DNA of 64,000 nt from Neisseria sp. DTU_2020_1000833_1_SI_GRL_NUU_006 (GTDB lineage: Bacteria > Pseudomonadota > Gammaproteobacteria > Burkholderiales > Neisseriaceae), in contig CP135593.1 of NCBI GenBank assembly GCA_032388755.1, positions 186,001 through 250,000 on the forward strand. Reading direction: 5' to 3'. The notes beneath the pieces are model-generated. The model worked only from the letters and a program-made list of their open reading frames with translations. It ran no database searches and was not told the DNA's origin. Shown one piece after another: positions 1-9,707 of this stretch. A program made the translations under genes and the position numbers. How positions within the stretch are numbered: position 1 is the stretch's first letter; each line of letters begins with the position of its first letter.

Positions 1-192
1 AGCGACAACGCCAAACTCTTAGGCTGCCCCGAAGGCTTCCGCATCACCGTGCGCGGCATCACCGTTTCCGCCGGCGCAGGCTTCATCGTTGCCCTGTGCG
101 GCAACATGATGAAAATGCCCGGCCTGCCCAAAGTCCCCGCCGCCGAGAAAATCGACGTAGACGCAGACGGCGTGATCCACGGCTTGTTCTGA
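1..192 (+). CDS. fhs: Formate--tetrahydrofolate ligase, C-terminal end only
   Basis: Reading frame 1 is open from the first base to a TGA at 190-192 and encodes the last 63 residues. The stretch [20 protein letters not shown] followed by [11 protein letters not shown] and a final GLF matches the conserved C-terminus of formate-THF ligase, the cytosolic enzyme that makes 10-formyl-THF from formate, ATP and tetrahydrofolate. The gene is cut by the window edge, not broken. A facing pair of uptake sequences 30 bases downstream is its likely terminator. Identification rests on the C-terminal signature alone. Confidence 0.85.
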   Translation, partial: SDNAKLLGCPEGFRITVRGITVSAGAGFIVALCGNMMKMPGLPKVPAAEKIDVDADGVIHGLF

Positions 193-223
193 TTTGAATC
201 GGCAGTGAAATAAAACGGCAAAG

Positions 224-258
224 AGGTCGTCTGAAAACGGGTTTCAGACGACCTTTTA
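224..258 (+). terminator. Uptake-sequence-pair terminator after fhs
   Basis: AGGTCGTCTGAAA and its inverse TTTCAGACGACCT form a 13-bp stem around a short loop, followed by TTTT. This is the standard Neisseria arrangement in which two DNA uptake sequences double as an intrinsic terminator. Confidence 0.85.
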
Positions 259-298
259 TTATTTGAAACGGTTTAAACTCAACCGCGACAACCCGTAG

Positions 299-315
299 CG
301 CGGGCTTTGCCCGCG
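299..315. repeat. Short palindromic repeat, GTAGCG[T/C]GGGC family
   Basis: CGCGGGC and GCCCGCG flank a TTT loop, preceded by GTAG. Two further copies occur at 2805-2821 and 2873-2889 with one compensated base pair changed (CGTGGGC/GCCCACG), which suggests a mobile or structured intergenic repeat. Confidence 0.55.
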
Positions 316-330
316 AATCTTCCTCTGATG

Positions 331-390
331 AAAATAGTCGTCTGAAACGATAGAGCAAACCCGCCACATTCGTTTTCAGACGACTATTTT
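331..390. repeat. Hairpin of variant uptake sequences
   Basis: AAAATAGTCGTCTGAAACGA and a near-perfect inverse copy about 20 bases further on. The core is AGTCGTCTGAA, one base off the local uptake sequence. T-rich flanks on both sides mean it could terminate in either direction. Confidence 0.5.
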
Positions 391-569
391 TATGGTTTTT
401 CATCTTAATTCTGCTTTTGTAAATACGTTTGTTTTTATAGTGAATCTGTCTTTTCAGACGACCTCCCACCCTATCAACCGCCCGCCCATCCCGCACCACT
501 GCCCCGCCCGTCCGAAACGCGTTATACTTCCCAATTAACCGTCCGACCCACCCGCTTCAGGAGAACACC

Positions 570-2627
570 ATGCCCGAACAAAACCGCATCCTCTGCCGCG
601 AACTGAGCCTGCTTGCTTTCAATCGCCGCGTTTTGGCGCAGGCGCAGGATGAAAACGTGCCGCTTTTGGAACGTTTGCGGTTTTTGTGCATCGTCTCTTC
701 CAATCTCGACGAATTTTTCGAGGTACGCATGGCATGGCTCAAACGTGCGCAAAAAATGAATCCGCACGAGCGTTTGGACAACGGCACCACGCCGTCCGAA
801 ACCATCGCCGCCGTCGCCGCCGAAGCGCACGCTCTAATACAGGAGCAATACCGCCTGTTCAACGAAGTCTTGCAGCCCGAGTTGAGCAAACAAGGCATCC
901 ATTTCTACCGCCGCCGCAACTGGACGGCAGGGCAGCAGAAATGGATCGAGCAGTATTTCGACGCCGAACTGCTGCCCATCCTTACCCCCATCGGACTCGA
1001 CCCGTCGCACCCCTTCCCGCGGCCCTTGAACAAATCTCTCAATTTCGCTGTCGAGCTTGAAGGTACGGACGCATTCGGCCGCCCCTCCGGCATGGCGATT
1101 GTACAAGCCCCGCGCATCCTGCCGCGCGTCGTCCCCTTACCCGTAGAATTGTGCGAAGGCGGCAGCGGCTTCGTCTTCCTCTCCTCCATCCTGCACGCCC
1201 ACGTCGGCAAACTCTTCCCCGGCATGACGGTCAAAGGCTGCCACCAGTTCCGCCTCACCCGCGACAGCGATCTGACCGTCGATGAAGAAGACCTCAAAAA
1301 CCTGCGCGCCGCCATTCAAAACGAATTGCACGACCGCGAATACGGCGACGGCGTGCGCCTCGAAGTCGCCGACACCTGCCCGCCCCACATCCACGACTTC
1401 CTGCTCGCCCAGTTCAAACTCACCCCCGCCGAGCTTTACCAAGTCAAAGGCCCGGTCAACCTCGTGCGCCTTAATGCCGTTCCCGATTTGGTTGACCGTC
1501 CCGACCTCAAGTTTCCCGCGCGCGGAGCAGGTCGTCTGAAAGCATTGCGCAAGAACGGCTCTATTTTCAAACTGGCGAAACAATCGCCCATCCTGCTGCA
1601 CCATCCGTATCAGTCCTTCGACCCCGTCGTCCACATGATACGCGAAGCCGCCGCCGACCCCGCCGTCCTCGCCGTCAAAATGACCATTTACCGCACCGGC
1701 AGCAATTCCGAACTCGTCCGCGCCCTGATGAAAGCCGCCCTTGCCGGCAAACAAGTAACCGTCGTCGTCGAACTCATGGCGCGTTTTGACGAAGCCAACA
1801 ACGTCAACTGGGCGCAACAGCTTGAAAACGCAGGCGCACACGTCGTTTACGGCGTATTCGGCTACAAAATCCACGCCAAAATGGCACTCGTCATCCGCCG
1901 CGAAAACGGTGCGCTTAAACGCTACGCCCACCTCGGCACCGGCAACTACCACCAAGGCACCTCGCGGATTTACACCGACTTCGGCATCATCACCGCCGAC
2001 GACCAAATCACCGCCGACGTGAACACCATCTTTATGGAAATCACAGGCTTGGGCAAACCGGGTCGTCTGAACAAGCTCTACCAAAGCCCGTTCACCCTGC
2101 ACAAAATGGTCATCGACCGCATCGAGCGCGAAATCCAACACGCCAAAGCAGGCAAACCCGCCCGCATCCGAGCCAAAATGAATTCATTGATCGAGCCGAG
2201 CGTCATCGACGCCCTCTACCGCGCCAGCAGCGCAGGCGTGCAAATCGACCTCATCGTGCGCGGCATGTGTACCCTGCGCCCCGGCGTCAAAGGCCTGTCT
2301 GAAAACATCCGCGTCCGCTCCATCATCGGCAGACAGCTCGAACACTCACGCGTGTACTGCTTCCACAACAACGGCGCGGACGACACCTTCATCTCAAGCG
2401 CCGACTGGATGGGGCGCAACTTCTTCCGCCGCATCGAAGTCGCCACCCCGATTTTCACGCCCGAACTCAAAGCCCGCGTCATCCGCGAAGGCATCGAAAT
2501 GGCGCTGCAAGACAACACTCGCGCCTGGCTGATGCAGCCCGACGGCAGCTACATCCGCGCCCGCCCCGAAAACGGCGAACCCGCATTCAGCCTGCAAGAA
2601 AGCTTGTGGGAAATGTACGGCAGATAA
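570..2627 (+). CDS. ppk: Polyphosphate kinase 1
   Basis: Encodes 685 residues, the usual size of PPK1, which reversibly polymerises the ATP gamma-phosphate into inorganic polyphosphate at the inner membrane. The N-terminal part has the family start LSLLAFNRRVL and SSNLDEFFEVRM. The catalytic half shows the two expected histidines, H435 in KIHAKM and H454 in YAHLGTGNYH, at the same numbers as in the E. coli enzyme, and the late motif MGRNFFRRIEVATPI. Start ATG has AGGAG eight bases upstream. Two uptake sequences lie inside the gene (reading GRLKAL and GRLNKL). No exopolyphosphatase gene sits next to it, unlike in E. coli. Transcribed alone, convergent with mgtE. Confidence 0.95.
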   Translation: MPEQNRILCRELSLLAFNRRVLAQAQDENVPLLERLRFLCIVSSNLDEFFEVRMAWLKRAQKMNPHERLDNGTTPSETIAAVAAEAHALIQEQYRLFNEVLQPELSKQGIHFYRRRNWTAGQQKWIEQYFDAELLPILTPIGLDPSHPFPRPLNKSLNFAVELEGTDAFGRPSGMAIVQAPRILPRVVPLPVELCEGGSGFVFLSSILHAHVGKLFPGMTVKGCHQFRLTRDSDLTVDEEDLKNLRAAIQNELHDREYGDGVRLEVADTCPPHIHDFLLAQFKLTPAELYQVKGPVNLVRLNAVPDLVDRPDLKFPARGAGRLKALRKNGSIFKLAKQSPILLHHPYQSFDPVVHMIREAAADPAVLAVKMTIYRTGSNSELVRALMKAALAGKQVTVVVELMARFDEANNVNWAQQLENAGAHVVYGVFGYKIHAKMALVIRRENGALKRYAHLGTGNYHQGTSRIYTDFGIITADDQITADVNTIFMEITGLGKPGRLNKLYQSPFTLHKMVIDRIEREIQHAKAGKPARIRAKMNSLIEPSVIDALYRASSAGVQIDLIVRGMCTLRPGVKGLSENIRVRSIIGRQLEHSRVYCFHNNGADDTFISSADWMGRNFFRRIEVATPIFTPELKARVIREGIEMALQDNTRAWLMQPDGSYIRARPENGEPAFSLQESLWEMYGR

Positions 2628-2745
2628 AGCGAGGGCGGTATTAAAATGAAGGCCGTCTTTGAATATTTCATGAAGGCAGAAGGATTCGAACCGTGCCTGC
2701 ACGGCAATAACGGAATGGGTGATTTTTAGGTTCATACACTATAAA

Positions 2746-2786
2746 AGGTCGTCTGAAATACTTAAAGATAGGGTTTCAGACGACCT
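2746..2786 (+). terminator. Uptake-sequence-pair terminator after ppk
   Basis: AGGTCGTCTGAAA and TTTCAGACGACCT separated by about 15 bases, roughly 120 bases past the ppk stop. The plus-strand side lacks a long T run, so efficiency is uncertain. Confidence 0.6.
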
Positions 2787-2799
2787 ATCCACACCCAGC

Positions 2800-2893
2800 C
2801 GTAGCGTGGGCTTCGCCCACGAAAAAAAACAATACTATTTATCGCCCGACTCGGAAACCAAGCCATCGATTTCGTGGGCAAAGCCCACGCTAC
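2800..2893. repeat. Inverted pair of GTAGCGTGGGC palindromes
   Basis: GTAGCGTGGGC-TTC-GCCCACGAA at 2801-2823 and the inverse TTCGTGGGC-AAA-GCCCACGCTAC at 2871-2893 face each other across about 48 bases. Each unit is itself a 7-bp-stem hairpin. A diverged third copy is near 294-317. Confidence 0.55.
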
Positions 2894-3023
2894 AATCCGC
2901 GGCAGGTATCGCAGCGTCCTACTCACAGCCCCGCCGAATTTACCTGTCAAGGAAGTTTTTTGTATTAATGGGGAAGTTTTTTGTTTATCTTCAATTCACG
3001 CTCATCCACCATAAAAGTTAAAA

Positions 3024-3064
3024 AGGTCGTCTGAAACCCATAATCACATGATTTCAGACGACCT
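3024..3064 (-). terminator. Uptake-sequence-pair terminator after mgtE
   Basis: Facing AGGTCGTCTGAAA copies with A/T runs on both sides, about 30 bases beyond the mgtE stop on the minus strand. It may serve both convergent genes. Confidence 0.7.
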
Positions 3065-3095
3065 TTTATCTTTCCCATCCGCTTTTCAGACGACC

Positions 3096-4550
3096 TCACA
3101 GCAAAAACATCGTTGCCAGCCCCAAGAAAATCAGAAAACCGCCGGAATCCGTTACCGCCGTAATCAGCACCGAGCTGCCCAAGGCGGGGTCGCGTCCGAA
3201 TTTATCCATGATGACTGGGATGAGTACGCCGACCGAAGCGGCAAGCAAGAGGTTCAGCGTCATTGCGGCGACCATCACCAAGCCGATGCCGATGCTGCCG
3301 TACAGCAGCCATGACACCACGCCCATGACCGTTCCCCAGATGATGCCGTTGACCAAAGCGACGCCGACTTCTTTTTTCAACAACCGCCCTGCCTGCATCC
3401 CTGTCAACTGCCCCATCGCCATCGCGCGGACAATCATGGTGATGGTTTGGTTGCCGGAGTTGCCGCCGATACCGGCGACGATGGGCATCAGCGCGGCGAG
3501 TGCGACGATTTTCTCGATACTGCCTTCAAACGCGCCGATAACGCGGCTGGCGAGAAAGGCGGTGCAGAGGTTGACGGCAAGCCACATCCAGCGGTTTTTT
3601 ACCGAATCCCAGACGGGCGCAAACAAATCTTCCTCTTCCTGCAAACCCGCCATGTTCAACATATCCGCTTCCGATTCTTCACGGATAACGTCCACCATCT
3701 CGTCGATGGTAATCCTGCCTATGAGCTTTTTGTTTTCATCGACCACGGGCGCGGTAACCAAGTCATAACGTTCGAACGCCTGCGCTGCTTCCTCCACGTC
3801 GTCTTCGGGACGGAAGCGCACGACTTCGGTCGCCATCACGTCCGCCACCAAGTCTTCAGGATCGGCAACCAAAAGTTTGCGGATGGGCAGCACGCCTTGC
3901 AGGATGTCGTTTTCATCGACCACGAAAATCTTGTCTGTATGGTCAGGCAGGCTCTCGAAGCGGCGCAGATAACGCAGCACCACTTCACAAGTAACGTCGG
4001 CGCGGATGCTGACCAACTCGAAGTCCATAATCGCACCGACTTGGTTGTCTTCATACGACATCGCCGCCTTGACTTGGGCGCGCTCTTCCTCGTCGCGCGT
4101 CTGCAAGGCTTCATAGACCACCTGGTGCGGCAAATCGCCCGCCAGCTCCGCCAGCTCGTCTGCGTCCAAATCATCGACCGCCGCCAACAGCTCATCTTTG
4201 TCCATCGACTCGATCAGCGTTTCGCGCACCGCATCGGAGACTTCCAGCAACACTTCGCCGTCGTCTTCAGGCGTAACCAGAAGCCAGACGATATTACGTT
4301 CGCGCGGCGGCAACGATTCCAACACCGCCGCCACGTCGGCAGGGTGCAGCTCGTTCAAAAGGACGGTCAGCTCAGTAAATTTGTCGCGCAACGCCTCGTC
4401 CTCAATCGGCACGCCTTCCTCAATTTGCGGGAAGGCGGGCGAAAGAATTTCGCACAGCGCGTGGATACGGTCGAAATCGGCGGAAACGCGCTCTACGTCG
4501 CTTTCGATACCGTCGTTTTCAAGGTTCGGAGGGGTTTGTTCGATGCTCAT
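3096..4550 (-). CDS. mgtE: Magnesium transporter MgtE
   Basis: Encodes 484 residues with the full MgtE layout: an acidic N-terminal domain of helical repeats (about residues 30-160, with LHPADVAAVLESLP), a pair of CBS domains (about 160-290), and a five-helix membrane domain starting near 315. The pore signature PIVAGIGGNSGNQT and the late segment with TDSGGFLIFLGLA are present. The CBS/N domains sense cytosolic Mg2+ and close the inner-membrane channel. Monocistronic and convergent with ppk. No Mg-responsive leader was recognised in the region upstream of the start. Confidence 0.93.
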   Translation of the reverse strand: MSIEQTPPNLENDGIESDVERVSADFDRIHALCEILSPAFPQIEEGVPIEDEALRDKFTELTVLLNELHPADVAAVLESLPPRERNIVWLLVTPEDDGEVLLEVSDAVRETLIESMDKDELLAAVDDLDADELAELAGDLPHQVVYEALQTRDEEERAQVKAAMSYEDNQVGAIMDFELVSIRADVTCEVVLRYLRRFESLPDHTDKIFVVDENDILQGVLPIRKLLVADPEDLVADVMATEVVRFRPEDDVEEAAQAFERYDLVTAPVVDENKKLIGRITIDEMVDVIREESEADMLNMAGLQEEEDLFAPVWDSVKNRWMWLAVNLCTAFLASRVIGAFEGSIEKIVALAALMPIVAGIGGNSGNQTITMIVRAMAMGQLTGMQAGRLLKKEVGVALVNGIIWGTVMGVVSWLLYGSIGIGLVMVAAMTLNLLLAASVGVLIPVIMDKFGRDPALGSSVLITAVTDSGGFLIFLGLATMFLL

Positions 4551-5098
4551 AAATGCTCCGCCCGCCGGATGCGGGAGGGCATTTCGGCGGGATGGTTATC
4601 GTGTATTTCGGGATAAACCGGAAGGGAAGTTCAGTAAAAACGAACTGGGAAGGTCCATAATAAAAGCCTGCTGATTCAGGCGTCGTGTTGGAAACGGAGC
4701 GTATTTTACCCTGTTTTAGGGCGGTTTACTATTTTAAACGGTGAATTGAAAAAGGTCGTCTGAAAACTGTCTGTGGGGATTTTTCTCTTTTTCGGGCAAA
4801 AGGCAGGGAATGTATTCTGTAAATAGGGGAAAAGAAAGTTTGCCGTTATGTTTGATGTAAGACAGGTTTGGGACGTGCAACGGTTGTCTGTTTGCCGCCG
4901 TCGTGGATAGAATGGGGAAATTTTGCGTACGGGCAACATGACGCTTTCCCGTGCTTATCAGAACTACGCTTTCAGACGACCCCTTCCTTAATTTTTCGAA
5001 CGCCCGATTGTAAAGATAAATGAACGAATAGGGCTGGTTTGGGTCAATGCTTAAATGGTTTTATTGCTTTCTTTACAAAAAAACGAAAGGACTACCTC
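4551..5098. other. Divergent intergenic region between mgtE and the maltose transporter
   Basis: About 550 bases with the promoters of two divergent genes, but I could not assign -35/-10 boxes with confidence. Single uptake sequences lie near 4753 and 4973. A 77-codon minus-strand frame is low in complexity and overlaps an uptake sequence, so I do not call it a gene. Confidence 0.5.
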
Positions 5099-6451
5099 AT
5101 GTCGGACAATACGCAACCTACGCGGCAGGGCTTGCCCTCGCTGCCGAAAAGCACGATTTGGATGCTCAGTTTCGGTTTTCTCGGCGTTCAGACGGCCTTT
5201 ACCCTGCAAAGCTCGCAGATGAGCCGCATCTTCCAGACGCTCGGTGCCGACCCGCACAGCCTCGGCTGGTTCTTTATCCTGCCGCCGTTGGCGGGGATGC
5301 TGGTGCAGCCGATTGTCGGTTATTACTCCGACCGCACATGGAAGCCGCGCTTGGGCGGCCGCCGTCTGCCGTATCTGCTTTACGGCACGCTGATTGCGGT
5401 CATTGTGATGATTCTGATGCCGAACTCGGGCAGCTTCGGTTTCGGTTATGCGTCGCTGGCGGCTTTGTCGTTCGGCGCGCTGATGATTGCGCTGTTGGAC
5501 GTGTCGTCGAATATGGCGATGCAGCCGTTTAAGATGATGGTTGGCGACATGGTCAATGAGGAGCAGAAAAGCTACGCCTACGGGATTCAGAGCTTCTTGG
5601 CGAATACGGGCGCGGTTTTGGCGGCGATTCTGCCGTTTGTGTTTGCGTATATCGGTTTGGCGAACACTGCCGAGAAAGGCGTCGTGCCGCAGACCGTGGT
5701 CGTGGCGTTTTATGTGGGTGCGGCGTTGCTGGTGATTACCAGCGCGTTCACGATTTTTAAAGTGAAGGAATACGATCCGGAAACCTACGCCCGCTACCAC
5801 GGCATCGATGTGGTGGCGAATCAGGAAAAGACCAACTGGATTGAACTCTTGAAAACCGCACCTAAAGCGTTTTGGACGGTTACTCTGGTGCAGTTTTTCT
5901 GCTGGTTCGCCTTCCAATATATGTGGACTTATTCCGCAGGCGCGATTGCGGAAAACGTGTGGCACACGACCGATGCGTCTTCCGTAGGCTATCAGGAAGC
6001 GGGCAACTGGTACGGTGTATTGGCGGCAGTGCAGTCGGTTGCGGCGGTGATTTGTTCGTTTGTATTGGCGAAAATCCCCAACCAATACCATAAGGCGGGT
6101 TATTTCAGCTGCCTGGCTTTGGGCGCGCTCGGCTTTTTCTCCGTATTCTTCATCAGCAACCAATACGCGCTGGTGTTGTCTTACATCTTAATCGGCATCG
6201 CTTGGGCGGGCATCATCACTTATCCGCTGACGATTGTGACCAACGCCTTGTCGGGCAAACACATGGGCACTTATTTGGGCTTGTTCAACGGCTCCATCTG
6301 TATGCCCCAAATCGTCGCTTCGCTGTTGAGCTTCATATTGTTCCCGATGATGGGCGGTTTGCAGGCCAATATGTTCTTGGTAGGGGGCGTCGTCCTGCTG
6401 CTGGGCGCGTTTTCCGTGTTCCTGATTAAAGAGACACACGGCGGCGCATAA
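5099..6451 (+). CDS. MFS maltose/disaccharide transporter (SLC45-like)
   Basis: Encodes 450 residues if started at the ATG at 5099, which has AAGGA ten bases upstream; a longer frame from 5039 lacks a site and adds a non-conserved tail. It has about 12 hydrophobic segments. The stretch LGWFFILPPLAGMLVQPIVG followed by YYSDRTWKPRLGGRRLPYLL is the loop 2-3 signature of the sucrose/maltose MFS transporters. It precedes maltose phosphorylase and beta-phosphoglucomutase, the same order as in the meningococcal maltose region, so it should bring maltose across the inner membrane. An AGGCCGTCTGAA-type uptake sequence, not the local dialect, lies inside the gene at 5187-5198. Confidence 0.85.
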   Translation: MSDNTQPTRQGLPSLPKSTIWMLSFGFLGVQTAFTLQSSQMSRIFQTLGADPHSLGWFFILPPLAGMLVQPIVGYYSDRTWKPRLGGRRLPYLLYGTLIAVIVMILMPNSGSFGFGYASLAALSFGALMIALLDVSSNMAMQPFKMMVGDMVNEEQKSYAYGIQSFLANTGAVLAAILPFVFAYIGLANTAEKGVVPQTVVVAFYVGAALLVITSAFTIFKVKEYDPETYARYHGIDVVANQEKTNWIELLKTAPKAFWTVTLVQFFCWFAFQYMWTYSAGAIAENVWHTTDASSVGYQEAGNWYGVLAAVQSVAAVICSFVLAKIPNQYHKAGYFSCLALGALGFFSVFFISNQYALVLSYILIGIAWAGIITYPLTIVTNALSGKHMGTYLGLFNGSICMPQIVASLLSFILFPMMGGLQANMFLVGGVVLLLGAFSVFLIKETHGGA

Positions 6452-6572
6452 TTTTCTTCATTTATCGGCAGGAGGGTCGTCTGAAACTTCTGCCGACGCT
6501 TTATCCGATTGAATAAGACGAACCGTATTTCAAAACGGTTTGCCATAAAACCATTAAAACAGGAGCTTTACG

Positions 6573-8831
6573 ATGTACACAAGAATCATGGAAATCAGCC
6601 CTTGGACGCTGCGTTCGGCAAAACTGGAAAAAGAACACAAACGGCTGCAAGAGAGCCTGACCAGCTTGGGCAACGGCTATATGGGTATGCGCGGCAGCTT
6701 TGAGGAAACCTACTCTGCCGACAGCCACTTGGGTACCTACATCGCCGGCGTGTGGTTCCCCGACAAAACCCGCGTCGGCTGGTGGAAAAACGGCTACCCC
6801 AAATATTTCGGCAAAGCCATCAACGCGCTCAATTTCAGCAAAGTCAAAATCTTTGTCGACGGCCAGGAAGTGGACTTGGCGAAAAACGACGTTGCCGGCT
6901 TCTCCGTCGAACTCGATATGCAGCACGGCGTGTTGCGCCGCTCGTTCACCGTATTCGGCGTGCGTTTCGATGTGTGCAAATTCCTATCCGTCGCGCAAAA
7001 AGAACAGGCTCTCATCCGCTGGGAAGCCGTATCCGTTGACGGCAAAACCCACCAAGTCCGCATCGATTCCATCATCGATGCCGACGTGAAAAACGAAGAC
7101 TCGAACTACGAAGAAAAATTCTGGCAGGTATTGGACAAAGGCGTTTCAGACGACCGCTCCTACATTGCCACCCAAACCGTCGCCAATCCTTTCGGCGTGG
7201 AACAATTCATCGTCAACGCCGAGCAAACCTTCGCCGGCAGCTTCAAAGCCCTCGGCGGCAGCCAAACCGACTGGCAGGTCTCCAATTCTTTTGAAGCCGA
7301 AGTCGGCGGTACGCCCGAAACCTTTGAAAAACGCGTGATTGTCACCACCAGCCGCGATTATCAGGGCTTGGAAGCAGTGAAAGCCGCAGGCCGCGCCTTG
7401 TCGGAAAAAATCGCAGGCGTTGCGTTTGAAACCTTGCTGGACGCGCACAAAGCGGGCTGGCTGCACCGTTGGGAAATCGCCGACGTGGTCATCGAAGGCA
7501 GCGACGAAGCGCAGCAGGGCATCCGCTTCAACCTGTTCCAACTGTTCTCCACCTACTACGGCGAAGACGCTCGCCTGAACATCGGCCCGAAAGGCTTTAC
7601 CGGCGAAAAATACGGCGGCGCGACCTATTGGGACACCGAAGCCTATGCCGTGCCGCTCTATCTTGCACTGGCTGAACCCGAAGTTACCCGCAACCTGCTG
7701 CAATACCGCCGCAACCAACTGCCGCAGGCGCAGCACAACGCGCGCGAACAGGGCTTGGCGGGCGCACTCTATCCGATGGTGACGTTTACGGGCATCGAGT
7801 GCCACAACGAATGGGAAATCACCTTCGAGGAAATCCACCGCAACGGCGCGATTCCTTACGCCATCTACAACTACACCAACTACACCGGCGACGAAAGCTA
7901 TCTTGCCAAAGAAGGCTTGGAAGTCTTGGTCGAAGTGTCCCGCTTCTGGGCGGACCGCGTCCACTTCTCCAAACGCAACGGCAAATACATGATTCACGGC
8001 GTAACCGGTCCGAACGAATACGAAAACAACATCAACAACAACTGGTATACCAACACCCTCGCCGCATGGGTATTGGACTACACCCGTGAAGCCCTGGCGA
8101 AATACCCGCGTCCGGATTTGAACGTGAGCGCCGCCGAGTTGGAAAAATGGGCGGACATCAGCGCGAATATGTACCGTCCGCATGACGAAGAACTCGGCGT
8201 GTTCGTACAACACGACGGCTTCCTCGACAAAGACATCCGTCCCGTGTCCGCGCTTTCGCCCGACGATTTGCCGCTCAACCAGAAATGGTCGTGGGACAAA
8301 ATCCTGCGTTCGCCCTTCATCAAACAGGCGGACGTATTGCAAGGCATCTACTTCTTCGGCGACCGTTTCAATATCGACGAAAAACGCCGCAACTTCGACT
8401 TCTACGAACCGATGACCGTGCACGAAAGCTCGCTGTCGCCGTGTATCCACGCCATCCTCGCCGCCGAACTGGGCAAAGAAGAAAAAGCCGTGGAAATGTA
8501 CCAGCGCACCGCCCGCCTGGACTTGGACAACTACAACAACGACACCGAAGACGGTCTGCACATCACCTCCATGACCGGCTCCTGGCTCGCCATCGTCCAA
8601 GGTTTCGCCCAAATGAAAACCTGGGGCGGCAAACTCAGCTTCGCCCCGTTCCTGCCGAGTGCGTGGACAGGCTATGCCTTCCACATCAACTACCGCGGCC
8701 GTCTGATTAAAGTCGCCGTCGGCAAAGAAAACGTCGTCTTCACCCTGCTCAAAGGCGAGCCGCTCGATTTGCAGGTGTACGGCAAAGACATCACGCTCAA
8801 CGGCAGCCACACCGTTGCGTTGGAAAAATAA
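6573..8831 (+). CDS. mapA: Maltose phosphorylase (glycoside hydrolase family 65)
   Basis: Encodes 752 residues, normal for GH65 phosphorylases. The cytosolic enzyme splits maltose with phosphate into glucose and beta-glucose 1-phosphate. An N-terminal beta-sandwich (to about residue 270) begins with the family pattern GNGYMGMRG; the (alpha/alpha)6 catalytic barrel contains [20 protein letters not shown] and the acid residue E482 in [10 protein letters not shown], then [15 protein letters not shown]. Start has AGGAG nine bases upstream. It lies about 120 bases after the transporter and 12 bases before pgmB, which consumes its phosphorylated product. No mutarotase gene (galM) is inserted between the genes, unlike in the meningococcus as I remember it. 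Confidence 0.93.
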   Translation: MYTRIMEISPWTLRSAKLEKEHKRLQESLTSLGNGYMGMRGSFEETYSADSHLGTYIAGVWFPDKTRVGWWKNGYPKYFGKAINALNFSKVKIFVDGQEVDLAKNDVAGFSVELDMQHGVLRRSFTVFGVRFDVCKFLSVAQKEQALIRWEAVSVDGKTHQVRIDSIIDADVKNEDSNYEEKFWQVLDKGVSDDRSYIATQTVANPFGVEQFIVNAEQTFAGSFKALGGSQTDWQVSNSFEAEVGGTPETFEKRVIVTTSRDYQGLEAVKAAGRALSEKIAGVAFETLLDAHKAGWLHRWEIADVVIEGSDEAQQGIRFNLFQLFSTYYGEDARLNIGPKGFTGEKYGGATYWDTEAYAVPLYLALAEPEVTRNLLQYRRNQLPQAQHNAREQGLAGALYPMVTFTGIECHNEWEITFEEIHRNGAIPYAIYNYTNYTGDESYLAKEGLEVLVEVSRFWADRVHFSKRNGKYMIHGVTGPNEYENNINNNWYTNTLAAWVLDYTREALAKYPRPDLNVSAAELEKWADISANMYRPHDEELGVFVQHDGFLDKDIRPVSALSPDDLPLNQKWSWDKILRSPFIKQADVLQGIYFFGDRFNIDEKRRNFDFYEPMTVHESSLSPCIHAILAAELGKEEKAVEMYQRTARLDLDNYNNDTEDGLHITSMTGSWLAIVQGFAQMKTWGGKLSFAPFLPSAWTGYAFHINYRGRLIKVAVGKENVVFTLLKGEPLDLQVYGKDITLNGSHTVALEK

Positions 8832-8843
8832 GGAGGGCGTAAA

Positions 8844-9509
8844 ATGACTTTTACCGCAGTGCTCTTTGACCTCGACGGCGTCATCACCGACACCGCCGAA
8901 TACCACTACCGCGCATGGAAAAAGCTCGCCGAAGAACTGGGCATCAGTATCGACCGCAAGTTTAACGAGCAGCTCAAAGGCGTATCGCGCGACGATTCGC
9001 TCAAACGCATCCTCGCGCACGGCGGCAAAACCGTCGGCGAAGCCGAGTTCGCCGAATTGACCCGCCGCAAAAACGACAACTACGTCGAGATGATTCAGGC
9101 AGTCAAACCCGAAGACGTGTACCCCGGCATTTTGCCGCTGCTGGAAGCATTGAGGGCAAACGGCAAAAAAATCGCCCTCGCGTCCGCCAGTAAAAACGGC
9201 CCGTTCCTGCTGGAACGCATGGGGCTGACCCACTTCTTCGACGCCGTCGCCGACCCTGCCGCCGTCGCGCATTCCAAACCCGCCCCCGACATCTTCCTCG
9301 CCGCTGCCGAGGGCGTGGGCGCGGACATCCGCCGCTGCATCGGCATTGAAGACGCCGCCGCCGGCGTCGCCGCCATCAAAGCCTCAGGCGCCTTGCCCAT
9401 AGGCGTGGGCAAAGCCGAAGACTTGGGCAGCGACATCGCGCTGGTCTCCGGCACCGCCGAGCTGACCTACGCCTACCTGCAAAACGTGTGGGCACAGTCG
9501 GGCAGGTAA
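8844..9509 (+). CDS. pgmB: Beta-phosphoglucomutase
   Basis: Encodes 221 residues, the typical length of this HAD-superfamily enzyme that converts beta-glucose 1-phosphate to glucose 6-phosphate. The nucleophile motif is [11 protein letters not shown] with D9 and D11; the cap domain follows, then [11 protein letters not shown] (motif II) and [17 protein letters not shown] with [13 protein letters not shown] (motifs III and IV). Its ATG is 12 bases after the mapA stop with AAGGAGG in the gap, so the two genes are almost certainly co-transcribed and translated in balance. Confidence 0.92.
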   Translation: MTFTAVLFDLDGVITDTAEYHYRAWKKLAEELGISIDRKFNEQLKGVSRDDSLKRILAHGGKTVGEAEFAELTRRKNDNYVEMIQAVKPEDVYPGILPLLEALRANGKKIALASASKNGPFLLERMGLTHFFDAVADPAAVAHSKPAPDIFLAAAEGVGADIRRCIGIEDAAAGVAAIKASGALPIGVGKAEDLGSDIALVSGTAELTYAYLQNVWAQSGR

Positions 9510-9542
9510 AACGCGTCAGGTAAAGTTGTTAAGGAAGTAAAA

Positions 9543-9582
9543 AGGTCGTCTGAAAACCTGAATTTTGGTTTTCAGACAACCT
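9543..9582 (+). terminator. Terminator after pgmB (imperfect uptake-sequence pair)
   Basis: AGGTCGTCTGAAAACC pairs with GGTTTTCAGACAACCT, where one arm carries GACAAC instead of GACGAC. A T-rich run follows. Confidence 0.7.
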
Positions 9583-9597
9583 TTCTCATTGGAAAAA

Positions 9598-9704
9598 TAT
9601 AGTGGATTAAATTTAAATCAGGACAAGGCGACGAAGCCGCAGACAGTACAGATAGTACGGCAAGGCGAGGCAACGCCGTACTGGTTTAAAGTTAAGCCAC
9701 TATA
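9598..9704 (-). repeat. Correia repeat enclosed element, short form (107 bp)
   Basis: Starts TATAGTGGATTAA and ends with a mutated terminal repeat (AAGCCACTATA instead of AATCCACTATA). It has the internal blocks GACAAGGCGACGAAGCCGC and GGCGAGGCAACGCCGTAC and lacks the roughly 50-bp internal segment with the IHF site. Its right end is four bases from the stop codon of the next gene. Confidence 0.92.
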
Positions 9705-9707
9705 TTT

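Larger units (their letters stand above)
193..569. other. Intergenic region between fhs and ppk
   Basis: No credible gene. It holds the fhs terminator (224-254), a short palindrome of a family repeated at 2.8 kb (299-315), a second hairpin built on the variant AGTCGTCTGAA (331-390), an isolated uptake sequence near 455, and the ppk ribosome binding site AGGAG just before the ATG at 570. The long minus-strand reading frame across this stretch runs through these repeats and is very Arg-rich, so I take it as non-coding. Confidence 0.7.
2628..3095. other. Intergenic region between ppk and mgtE (convergent)
   Basis: No credible gene. It contains an uptake-sequence hairpin (2746-2786), two inverted copies of the GTAGCGTGGGC palindrome family (2805-2821 and 2873-2889), and a second uptake-sequence hairpin (3024-3064) followed by one more single uptake sequence next to the mgtE stop. 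A 100-codon plus-strand frame spans these repeats and is not believable as a gene. Confidence 0.7.

Noticed and set aside
83..499. 138-codon minus-strand frame
   Set aside because: It overlaps the true fhs end, crosses several uptake-sequence hairpins, and has an Arg-rich composition typical of a shadow frame.
1137..2141. 334-codon minus-strand frame inside ppk
   Set aside because: Antisense to a complete, motif-verified polyphosphate kinase; a by-product of GC-rich codon third positions.
2719..3021. 100-codon plus-strand frame between ppk and mgtE
   Set aside because: Made of repeats (uptake hairpin and both GTAGCGTGGGC palindromes), so not a protein gene.
7146..9272. 708-codon minus-strand frame across mapA and pgmB
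   Set aside because: Antisense to two clearly identified enzymes, with no domain signature; long antisense frames are common at this GC content.
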